DNA of 64,000 nucleotides, taken from positions 3,825,686 to 3,889,685 of the forward strand of contig VYZI01000043.1 of the NCBI GenBank assembly GCA_013397695.1, read 5' to 3'. A program made the translations under genes and the position numbers. Positions 26,881-38,700 of the stretch are shown one piece after another (position 1 is the stretch's first letter; each line of letters starts with the position of its first letter). This DNA comes from Centropus unirufus. Taxonomy: Eukaryota; Chordata; Aves; Cuculiformes; Centropidae. Below the pieces are notes generated by a model. The model was not told where the DNA came from. It made no database searches and worked only from the letters and a program-made list of their open reading frames with translations.

Positions 26881-29800
26881 CCTTTGGGGCTGTATTTCCA
26901 GCAGACTGCCAGGGCTCTCTGGGCAAAGTGGGGGACGCCGTCCAGAATGCATTTCTTGCCACATCTTGTGAAAGGGTTGTGTCACCCTGGCTAGGGAAAA
27001 TCCCCTTTATCTCCCATGTGTACTCCCAGTAGCAGCTGGATATGCCCCACAAAGCCATTTTCATGGTGTTCCATCAGAGCAGAGTGCCTTCTCTCATGTC
27101 TACACCTGCTCTCAACTTCATTGCAACGCACAAAGGCGCATGTGTAAAACTTCCTCCCATTCTGAGCAATTTCAGGTTTTATTTGAAACCGGGACAGGCT
27201 CCGTTTCCTGTGGGAAATGCCACAAGGGCCCTCTGGGGTTTGGCCATCCCACTTTCATTCTAGGTCTAAACTGCTTGGGCAACTTTTCAAGCCTTTATTT
27301 TTCGGCTATTCATGCCAAATGAGCTGCTGGAGCATCTGATTTCTCCATGCACTTGCACTGCAGAAAACCAGCAGTGATATCTGTACTAGTGGCTTGAGCA
27401 CAGCCCCAGGGCTTGGGATGGAAATCCAGAACTGTCTGTGTGATCCTAGAACTTCGATGCAGTCTCCTTCCTCCCCGCTAGCCCCTGCAGTGAGGAAGAA
27501 ACAGTTCACATTACCTCTCCCTTACTCTGGAAGCTCTGGCATATTCCTGTGACTACCTGTCTCTGAATTTCAGAGCCAGCAATTGCTAGTGAATTCTAAA
27601 ATTAACTATTCATTAATATACCAGCCTGCAACTTTGGGAAAAAATGAACGGCATAACGAATGAACCATTCAGAGTGGGGAAAAAGAGAGGAAAAGTGTAT
27701 GAAGTTGTTTGCAAGTATCTCATATCCAGAAAGGGGAGAGATGTCATGGAAATTACCTTTTCTCCCCCTGCCAAACCATCCCCTCTGTTTTTAATCACTG
27801 CCATTTCCCTCTTGTTATCTTTGGCAGGTTTCATTTCTTAGTGTTTCCCTCCTCTCCTGCACTGTTGTTCTTTCTCTCCTCCTGTTCCTTGTGGAACGGA
27901 GTGTTTCGGGGGAGGGAAGGAAGCAGATTTACTGCATGCTTTGTTTTGTAGCCAGCTTTGCTCCTGTCCTGCTCCACCCCAGACACCTGTGGGTCTTTCA
28001 GAACTAGAAAACTCCGTGGCATATAAATAAGGTATGCAGCAGTCACAGGCTGCGGTTATGAATTTATATGGGAGGAGATCAGATTAATTGAGCAGCAGTG
28101 GGAGTGTTCAATTACCCTGGCTTCTGATTAATTACCAATTGCTGGATGATGTCAGCATGCTGCCTAATGCCAAAGCATTGCCTGAGGTCAGTGGAGCAGC
28201 ACGGCCTTTGCTTTAACCAGTGGCAAAGCCAATCGTACCTCAAGACTGATAGTTTCTCCCCTGCCTTCTTGATTTTGGGGAGTAATTTGTCAGAGTCTCA
28301 ACAGAGTGTTTGAGGCCATTTTGGCCAAGTTACTTTTGATTCTAAAAGACTAGAATGATCAGCAGGGGGATTTTAGGAAATCAAATGGCAAATTAGACCG
28401 GTCCTCTTAGTATGGATATATCAGCTATATATCAGTGTAGCACAGGAAAAGTACACCAAACTCTGTCATTGCAAAGTCCACCTGTTGGTATTTTGGTTTT
28501 GTGTCTTCTCTTCACACGTTATCCCAAAGGGGGATGAATCTAGGGCATCTCTGGGAAAGACACTAAGCTGGCACAGGAGCTACTCCAAGAAGAGTTGTCC
28601 CATCTGTTCAGCCTGTGTCTCATGGCTCCTCCAGAGGTCTTCGCAGGGTTGGAAGTGATGTAACCCCTCTAGCTCAATTTGGCTGTTGGAAGTCAGGGCT
28701 ACTTGCCTTCCCAAACTTCAAAGCTGCGTACAGATGCCATGAGAGCTGGGCTGTTGTGAAGGCTGGAGGAGAGACTGAAGGCCACATCTGAACACAGCTG
28801 CAGCCACTCTCTACACCTTAGTTCATGCAATGACCTCATCTTTCCCTGTAATTATATTCACTTTTCTAAACATTATTCCTTATAATCACATTCCTTCTCA
28901 GCTTTTGCCTGTCAAGGTAAATACACGGAGCTGTTTGGGTAAGAATAGCCCCCCCCATTCTGACTCCAGCTGAATGCACTGAGATATGTCACTGCCTGAG
29001 ACACTAGCACTGACGATTCCCTGCTCCCCAGAAAACTCATCCGAGTATGTCGAGATTTCTCTGGTGCCTCAGTATCTGCAGCCACTAACTTGCTTCTGCA
29101 TATCCAGTCCTTTCCTCTGGGAACAATAGACCAGAAGTCGAGTCTTCATTCTTACAGCATAAATTCTAATTGCTCCCTAATGGCATTGCTGTCTGCTATT
29201 GAATTTCAGCCCTGTTAGATCATTGAGGTGCTCAGCATCATGCTTGTGATGCTCCTCCTCTTCTAAATGTTGGCTCAGTGTCATCAGCAGATCTCACTGC
29301 CCGACTTCTCTTTCCATCTGGGTCACCACCTAAAAGGATTTAATTGCTTGAGGAGTTCTATTGTTGCTGCTTTCTCCTCACTTGTTAGATCCTCTCCTGT
29401 CAGCACAACCATGGCATAAAAATTCTAGCTTCTATGCAGACTCGGGAATTAACATCACTGAAGTCACTTTTACACAGGAGATCTGTGTATAACCGATCTC
29501 TCCACAAAAATATACAAAATCTACTTGTACAGTGTTTCTGGGTGAAGGAACCAACCTGCCTGGAATGATGAGTGAGTGGGTGGTAGCCTGCTGCATAAGC
29601 AGCACTGCTCTTCCAGTCCCTGCCGTAGCTAATGGACACACTTCCCAGATCTCCAGATTCAGGCTTTATCTTTCTAACATCAGATGTCAATTAAAATAAG
29701 CAGATCCCTATACCTTATGAAGTTTCATAAACCTCATTTCCTTTTGCTTTAACACAGTTAATATACAACTGTAAGAAAAAGTAGAGCTCTCATGCAATAT

Positions 29801-32800
29801 TTTGTTTTCTTCCTCATTTCTGAGCACTTTTGGCATAGCCAAAATGCTCAGATATAATTTTGTCTATGGCAAAAAGGCTTTGATGAGTCCAGATTTCTTC
29901 TAGTTTTGATTACCAGCTGATACCTAAATTATGCAGTCCCTGTTTCTGAACCTTTCCAATAACGCCTTTCTGTCCATGCTGCTTCTGGAGTATGGACAGT
30001 CATCCATTCTCTCCTCTGCAGTTCATTCTGCGCATTGACTTCTCCAGTAAAGGACTTTGTTCCATTGTCTTGAGGGGTCTTCAAGACGCCAACTTTGTTT
30101 TACATCTCAGATGGATGAAGTCTCTCACCAGAGGTCACATCCTTCATCACCTTGCTCAGGAATTGAGATCCTGGTTTTCCCCAGTTGCATGTCGTTCCCC
30201 AGCAATATGAGAATTCTCAAGGTCTTGACCACTCTGCTTAATTTTTTTTGCCTGAATCAAGCACTTCCTTTTTTTTTTCAGGTTTCATGAGAACAGAAGC
30301 CAGACAATCCTGACTTCCCCATCAGAGTTTTCAGTCCAGTTCATGGCTTTGTTAAGGGCACAAGCTGCCATGCATCATCTACTCATGCCATCATCTACTC
30401 TTGATGTTGGCACACGCGAGGCAACACACTCCTCTCTCACGGCTGGTTAAGCTCTTCTGAATTACATGGTATTTATTACACAATAGGAACGCACACAGTC
30501 TATTACTGTGGATCCTCATGGTGAGATGTTTCAATACTTCAAGCCTGTGGCTGGATATGGACCATTTCCAACACCACCAGTTACTCACAAACTGCATGTT
30601 GAACAGATTCCTCCCATTACTGTTTTGGAAATATGCCCCCTTTGGGCTTCTTCATTATCAGTTCAAGACAGCAACAATACAGTCCAATAACTGAATTATG
30701 AATGCCAGCTTCTGTGCAGCCATCCAGCCCTGCCTGAGTACCTTAGATAGGTTTAATCCCAAACTGAGTTTTGAGGAATGCTGCCAAACTTTTCCAACGG
30801 CCCCAAAATCAATAAGCTTCTCTTCCCTCCCCATCCCTGTTGTAGCTATTTTTCTTTTGTTATTATTTGTCGTGTTTTTTCCTTCTGCTGAATAATTCAG
30901 CTAAATAGGCTGGCACTTAAGCGCTTGAGAGCTGTGCTTCCTAATGAGGGAAGCAGCTTGCCAACTTTTTATCTTTCCAGGCATTTGACCGCAAACCCAA
31001 CATCTTTAACAAATCACCGTGGAAATACAGAACAAAATGTTGTTGTCTTAACATTAATGGTCAAGGAAGCAAAAATAAACAGAATGAAAGGATCCCATGC
31101 CCTGTAAGGCAAAACAAAATACGAAAGTGAAGTGTGCATGGAAGAAAATTATGAAAACAAATCTCTTTGCAACCTCATTTTGTCTCAGTATCTGCAAGCA
31201 GGAAGGCCGTATGGGAGAAAGGACATTAACTCACTGGAGAGACATAGTTGCACTAATTCTGAGGATGGGTGTAGGTGTATGCCGGCAGCTCTGCTTCTTT
31301 CCATGTTTATGTGAATAAAGGTTTGTATAGAGAGCATTTTTTTTCCTTTGCAAACCCTTTTTTTTTTTTTTAAAGCTAAGTGTTTTATGGTCCATGTGAC
31401 ACAGGTGGGATTAAAAAAAATAATTATATATGACACCTTTTTGCACATTGCTTAATCCCCTTAAAAATAGCATTAAGATCATATTGGCTTGAGGTTTGTT
31501 CAGATCAAGATTCACACTGACGTGTTTTCAGATGGATGTTCAGTCCTTGGCCCTCACTGCATTTGTCCTTTCCTGGATCCCCACCTCTGCTCACCAGAGT
31601 AGAGCTCACCAGCACAGGGTGCCTGAAGAGTTCCACTTGGTCTATAAGAAAGTGAGGACATTTGCAAGGTCCTTCAGTCTCCTTTGGAGGACAATAACTG
31701 CCATAACCTGGGAATCAGAACTCTCATCTTTAATCCCTGCAATTGAAAATTTTAAAAAGCGAAAGTGAAATTTTACAGTTGAGCTATAATTACAGCAAGT
31801 GCTATGTCCTACTACAAAATCATTATCTCAACTGTGTGATGTTCATCTTAGGTCTTGGGGCCAAATTCTCCGCAGTGGATGTGAGATGGAATGCTTAATG
31901 CAATAAAGACTCATCTCAAATATTGACTCAAAAAATGTTCATCTAAAAGCCTCACATATGGCAAAGGTCCATATTATGCTAAGTGCTGTACAAACGTGGC
32001 TCCAAGGGAGTGTTGTGATCCCAGGAATTGTGTTTTCTAATTTCTTCCCTGTTGTATTCCCACCACTCACACAAAATGCAGAACATTTTGCTGAATGGTA
32101 GAGCTAGGCAGAATTTGCACTTCTGAATTTAGCTAAGGTGGCTTAAATGGAAATTAAAATCCCAGTCATCTATCCTGTAATTGCTGTGAGAGGACCCTGT
32201 GAAGACACAAGGCTGAATTAAATCAAACTCGCTGTATGGACATCCAGGGAACTGCACCAAATTAGAGTGATTAAAGATCTGACTTGTTATATTTGTTTGC
32301 ACATAAAGCCTGGAGAAGGGAAATTGAGATGAACAAAAATGATGACTGTAGGAAAAAAAAAGGAAAACAGACAAAACGAATGACTGATCTCATGGATCAC
32401 TGCTCAAAATGGGTCCTCAGGGAATGCAAACTCACAATTGTTGCTTCTGGAAGGCAGCTCCCCTTTTGTTTGCATGGATGTATCACTGAGCACCCTCCTC
32501 TTTGCCTCTTGCTTGTTTGTAATCCATCTTGTGCTTCACATCAGTCTTGCTTGTTTCTTAGTCCACCCTTCAGCTATTGGTGGCAGGAGATGAAATACTC
32601 GTTTGCTTTGCATAGCAGGGATGTATGCGATATGAAGCCAGATGGCTGCCAAGATGAGCAATTGAGAGTGTCTGCATATTATTAATTGCAGCTGCTGTTT
32701 TTGCAGTTGGAGGTGATGGGACGGTTCCCAGCAGCAGTCAGGAACAGATGGACGAAGAGGGATGTCTTGGTGGTATGTGATTAAAATCCACTGGGATGGG

Positions 32801-34310
32801 GTATGCTCAGCCCTGCTCTGGGCTTAGGCCTTCGGTTGGGCAGCAGGGTCATAGAATGGATTTAATCTAGACTGCTCATAAAGGTGATGGCCAGGGACTT
32901 GTTTTGATGCACTGATATGATCCCATTATACTTGAAGCTGAAATTATTTTCTTTGCTTCTTGCTCTTCCTTTTTTTTTATATTTTTCTTCTTACTGCTGC
33001 ATTATGTTACTAAAAATATCTAAAAACATATCGTTTACTGAGCTGCTTCCTCTGCTTGCTCTTGTTCCAGGCGCAAACATCCATCTCTCTCTAAATACCT
33101 ATCTTATCTGTCCAAATTAAGTCACTGCTTCAAAGCAGAACTTCACCTTCAGGATTTGGTAATCCTGGCTTGTCTCCTCTGGCACGGATGGGAGATCCAG
33201 CCCTCAGGGAAGGGGTTTAGTTTGGTAACGGCAGAAGGGAAGGGTTGATAATCACATCAACCTCTAAACTGGAAGTTGGAATATCTTGGCTTCTTGCTGA
33301 GGCTTAGAAGGGCTGGTTTGGGGAAGGCTAAATCCTGTCTGACTCTGCAACCTGTCTCGGTGGGTGGTCAGGAGGTGATGTTGGAGAAAGACACGTAATC
33401 AGTACACTTCCCTGCCCGTAACACCTGGCCCTTGGCAATCAGTAGCTTAAGGATTTCACGAATTAGGGCTGTGCTGTGCAGTCAGCCAAAAGCAGAGATG
33501 TTTGTCCTCTTCATGAAGCTTAAAGATGACTTGTTATTCCGTGTTTCCTTCCTGTCCGATTCACCCATGACACAGCACTCCTGCAGCCTCATAGCTCAGA
33601 AAACTGGCTGGATTTTAACTGAAGTTCTCGGTTCAGGATGTTTCAGGGTGGGTCCTGTAGGTGAGGGGTCTTGCTGTATATTGTCTTCTTAAGCTGGAAG
33701 TTTGCAAGCTCTCTTCTGGATTCGCATTGACAGCAGCAGTGCCAGAGTTTGGTGTTCTGGCTGTGAGCTCATCATGGAAAATCCTGCTCTCCAGTTAAAA
33801 GAGAACAACAATAGCTGCAACAACTCAAAAAGGGGCCCTGTGAACAGGCTCTTTAACAAAATAATATTGATGTAGAACAGTTCGGCTTTGCTGAAGATGT
33901 GATGAGAGATACCCAGTTCAGAGCAGGAGATCTGCCTTGTTTTATTTGGAAGCCTGTGGTGATAACACTGGCCTAAGGTGGTACCTGACTGGTGACCACC
34001 CAGGCTCCTGAATTCCTGGGAAGGTGCTTAAGGTTTTTCTTTTGTCCATGTCTGCTCTCTGGCTTTAAGGAAGTGTGGCACACCGCCTCTGTCTGTGAGG
34101 GATGTTGCACCTCAGGCACTGCGCCTTTCCCTGCTCAGACCTTCAAGCATTTTGACACCTGGAATTTGGGGGCTTTCAAACCTTGGGGTTCCTGATTTAG
34201 GCTTGTTTGCACTTTCTATTTGGCTCCTTGCTCTGACGATGGCAGTAATGATTTCCAGCCACGTGGAGAGTTAAGAAAGGAAGACCTCAAGCATTCCCTT
34301 ACTGAGGTCT
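26881..34310. other. Intergenic; no gene seen, candidate regulatory motifs
   Basis: No coding exon recognised on either strand. It contains the homeodomain/Maf motif cluster near 28083-28157 and poly-T tracts near 30241, 30269 and 31360. Confidence 0.6.
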
Positions 34311-34654
34311 ATGGCTCAGAGAAGAGAAGGCTGAGGGTAGACCCTATCACTGCCTACAACTACCTGAAAGGAGGTTGGAGAGAGGTGGATGCTGGTCTGT
34401 TCTCCCAGTTGCCAGGTGATAGGACAAAGGAGCCTCAAGCTGTACCAGGGTAAGTTCAGATGGGACGGTAGGAAAAAATTCTTAACCAAAAGGGTTCTCA
34501 GGCCCTAGAACAGCTGCCCAGGGAGTTGGCTGAGTCCCCATCCCTAGACAGGTAGATGAGGTAATTAAAGATATGGTTTAGTGGGGGGCAGGTATGGCTG
34601 GACTCAATGATATCAAAGGTCTTTTCCAGCCTGGTGATTCTATGATTCTATGAA
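34311..34654 (+). mobile_element. CR1 LINE fragment, sense, with intact 3' end
   Basis: CR1 features in order: GAGAAGAGAAGGCTGAGGG, CTACAACTACCTGAAAGGAGG, the GGAAAAAATTCTTAACC segment, CTGCCCAGGGAGTTGGCTGAG, and the terminal GATTCTATGATTCTATGA. Confidence 0.95.
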
Positions 34655-35124
34655 TCTTTGATTTTGGGATAGTGATGTTACTACGCTGAAAGTATGTTGC
34701 TGCCTGGAATATGGTTTTGGGAGTGATATCAGGAAGATATCCAGAAGCTGCCTCCATGAGAAGGAGAATAAGCTGACAAGCAGTTTGGAATGGGATAACA
34801 TAGTTCTCCAAATGCAGGGTATAGAACTTGTACATTGTCCTTTCCCCTAAGATAGTGACAGGCTAAGTTAACAATATGATGGCTGTGCATAAAGTCATCT
34901 CTGTCCTGTGTGGCTCTGAGATCAAGTCCAGTTTGGTTCTATTTCCTTAAAAAGTGTATTCACCATGTAAACCCATTTTTCTTATGTTTAGTTACAGACA
35001 CATATGCCATTATGTATGTTTTCTGTGTATATGTTCACACATACAATTACTCTAATTTTAAGCATGGTTACTTCCTATCCATTGTGATCTGACTACAGCA
35101 AAAATTAAAATAAAGATTAGATTA

Positions 35125-35138
35125 GTTGCCATGGTAAC
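35125..35138. promoter_or_regulatory. Perfect RFX X-box palindrome
   Basis: GTTGCCATGGTAAC is a 14-bp perfect palindrome and matches the RFX-family X-box consensus exactly. RFX factors drive ciliary and sensory-cell genes. No gene start is evident beside it. Confidence 0.55.
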
Positions 35139-35591
35139 AGCTACCCCTGCCTCATATGACGCACAGATTCTGCAAAGTGATGGAGCACATATCAATTTAC
35201 ACTCTTAATTTTTGGGACATTCAGGGTTCAGCTCTTCCCAGGAGGTCCTCTGATGACAGCAAGTGATATTTCCCTCTTTTCGCTCAAGAGACTTATCCTC
35301 TTTGACTTTTGTAATTCATAAGAACTTCAGAGCTGCTGCCACCATCTCTGGGTAGTAGCAATCTCATCTTTGTACCACTTCTGTTCTTAAAACTACAACA
35401 AAAAGAGCAGGAGGATGATGAAAAAGTCTGATCTAGAGTACAGTGAGGCTGTGAGAGGTGTATTTGTTCCCTTGGGAAAAGAAACAGCCAGAGCCTCACA
35501 GGGCATCAGTGCTGAAGCTCTGTGTAGACTGGAGTTACAGGGCTAATAACTAATTGCTAATGGGGGAGGGGAGCGGGTGGCTGTCACATTC

Positions 35592-35744
35592 CACTTCCAG
35601 GGAAATGGTTGAGTCCCCATGCCTGGAGGTGTTTAAAAGATGGGTAGATGAGGTGCTCAGGGATCTGGTTTAGTAGTGGACAGGTACAGTTGGACTTGAT
35701 GATTACAAAGGTCTTTTCCAGCCAAATGGTTCTATGGTTCTAGG
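35592..35744 (+). mobile_element. Short CR1 LINE fragment, sense
   Basis: Only the last 150 bases of a CR1 element: CCAGGGAAATGGTTGAGTCC, the segment ending TTGGACTTGATGATTACAAA, GGTCTTTTCCAGCC, and a degenerate TTCTATGGTTCTA tail. Confidence 0.9.
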
Positions 35745-38700
35745 ACGGCATCAGCAGACGTGAATTAGCGAAGAAGCACACAAAGGAGGGTAACTGTCAG
35801 ATTTTCCAGGCTCTCAGTTAATTCGTTCTCATGACTGTACATCAAGGTTTTAAATGTTTCCGCTTTGTATTGGAGAAAAATAAACAGCCTTGAGTAGATG
35901 TAGTGAGGCTAATGATACCTTGTGGTGTGAGATCTCACTTGTTATGTCTCCCAGCTATTGTATCTTTTAAGGTGTAGGATGAGATGAATTATTGGGTCTG
36001 CAGGAGAAAAGCACATGAAGAGATAATACACATCACTGTGGTTAATGATAGCTGCTGTGTGTCTGTGTACTTTACAAGAATAAAAGGTCTTTTTGATTCT
36101 TGCCCATCGGGTGCATATCCATGATGTCTTTCACTTTGTATCCTCGGTTCACTTCTCAGAGTCTATTCCAGAGCTATCACCATTCTTAAAATTGCATCTG
36201 ACAGCAAAGGGCATGGTAGTGAGCCCACTGGTCATGAAAGGATGAGAAGGAAAGGTCTGGAGGATGTCTCCCCTTTCATTCTTCTGACAAAATTTCTAAT
36301 CCATTATTCCCTGCTGCTTTTTGTCTCTGTCTCCCAAACAAATGTATTTAAAGTCCCTACTTCCAGAAAAAAACTACTTATGTCAAGTGCTTTAGGTGTC
36401 TGGTTCAGCCACCAACAATCCACAAACCTTGGCAAGGCATTTTGTAAAAGGGAAGTGGAAAGTAAATTTAACGATATTTTGTCCGTCTGTATTCAGCTTG
36501 CTCATAAAAATCAGTCTCTCTCCTCTCCGTGTGATGGACACCGCTCCCTGCCAATCTGTCTAGCAACTTGTGAACCTGCCTGATAGCACATCTCAGATTT
36601 CCCAGCTGGAAGCCCAGCAAAGCATTTATTGCCACATTCTCCAGAGACACAGACTATGGCACCTGCTTGTCTGCTTCAGGGAGCTGGGAACATCTTGGGT
36701 TTTAGCAGTGTGGTCAGGGCTGGATCCAACTAGGCTGTTTCTGAAGTTGGGATGGGGAACCACAGGCTCTCATGAAACAGTGAATCATCCATCACCCTGA
36801 CTTTCCTATGGAAAATCCATTAGAGAGAAGTTTCTTTGTGCCAGTGGCTTAAAATGCTGAAAGAGGACAAAATGTCCTAGCTCACGCTGGAGAGGCAGCA
36901 GCATAGTTCGTTGTGCCTGGGTTGTCACAGCTGTAAGAACAGAAATATATTATGAGTGTTAATTATATTAATTAAAGTTGTGCTGCTGTTTGTGTGAATA
37001 TTTCCAGATAGGAATACAGATTTTCCCCATTGTTTTATTTCTGGACAGAAGGTGGAGGCCTGATGGGGGCCAAGTCTATGCAACACAAGAACATACGTGC
37101 TGTGATTCCTGAAATATAATAAAATACTCAATGTACTTTAAAAAGGCACTTACTGAAAAAATATTCCTTTTCTTCAGATTGAAATCCTGGAGATATTAAT
37201 ACATGAAGCACATTGCTTTCTCTAGCTTCCCTGACTGGAGCCACGCACACAGACACTTATCCTGGGAGCTGCTTTGTGCTTCAATTTGCCTCCAGTTTCA
37301 AGAAAGGGAATGGGATAATTAACTTTCCTCTGTCTCCTTGTTTCATGTGAGGCATCCAGTCTTCATGACCTCAGCCTGTGTCTTCACATAGCCTAACACT
37401 ATGGGAGCGTTGCTTTTTAAATTTCAGAGTAACAAAGCACTACCAGAACTAAAGATGTGCTCCTCTATGTGATCCAAGAGAAGTCTTGGACTGTGCAGAG
37501 CCACTTTGCCCTCAGGGATGAGCTGAACTGATTTTTCGGCTTGCTGTTTCTTCTCCTTCCAGCCCCTGCTGCTCGGCTCAAACCCCAGGTGTATTTTCCC
37601 GGGGAGTATTTCTGTAGGTTTCCTGGTGCTTTGCTTTCTGGTGCCGTCATAAAGCTCTCACTGCTGTTTTGTTCTCTTTTCCTCCTTTCCAGTTGCTAGG
37701 GCTAACAGCTAAAATAAGGCAGCAGCTCTGGAGGGGCAAGGTCCTTCATTCCACAGTGCTCTTGCCATGGCTAGGAGAGGGCAGCTGCTGGCAGCATAAG
37801 TGGGAGGAATGGGCTGCCTCTTAGCACAAGTGCTCTATTTATGGGCTGTTAAGGACTCCCACAATAATGCAGAGTTCTGTTTGTCTCCTTATGGGGGCTG
37901 CAGAAAGCATTGTATCTTCTGCTTATGGCTTCTTACCAAAGCAAGTTATCATGGGATGGAGTATGTAGGAAATGCGGGTGAGCTTGTGTCTTGTATCGAC
38001 GCAATTGCCTTGGCTGTCTTAGCACTGAGCCTTTGCAGAGCATCTCCAGTTTGCACTGGCCTAAACCTTCTTGTTTTCTCTCTAGATTCACTGTCAGTTG
38101 CAAACTGTTGCCCTTCTCCCAGCAGGAGAATTTCTTGTCTCTCTTAGCAGCCTACTTTCTTAAAAACTTGTATCAACCCAACCTCCCCCCCAGGCTGGCT
38201 GGGAGGCTTTTAAGGCTTTACAGACCTCTTCTGCTCTGACCGTCATGATAACATAATGCAAAAGGTAGAACAAGTGGAGGGATCAACTCTAGTAAAACCT
38301 GAAATAAAGTATCCCTTTAGTAAAATGTCAATTGTAAAACTAGCAAAAGCCAACACAGGAAGGAAGATGCGTGTGCTTTGTGCAGGTCAGCAATGGTTGT
38401 TTGCCTGCTGTCTTCAATGCCTGGCGTTGGTATTTATTGGTGTTGCATCTTTGTCTCACCAGATTAAGAAAACCTGTCTGGCTGCATCCCACCCCATGCC
38501 TTAAGGAACAAGGGTGGAGGTAGCAGATTTTGGGACTGGAGAAGGCTTTGAGACTTCCCTGATGCTCCAAGGCGAGCTTGATGCAGTCATAGGATCAGTA
38601 TATGTATTTTCATATATTGTTTGGTGCAATAACTATTATGTGTCTTTACAAGCTGCAGATTTGGGCAGAGCCATGCTCAGTCGACACATGTTTTAGTACA

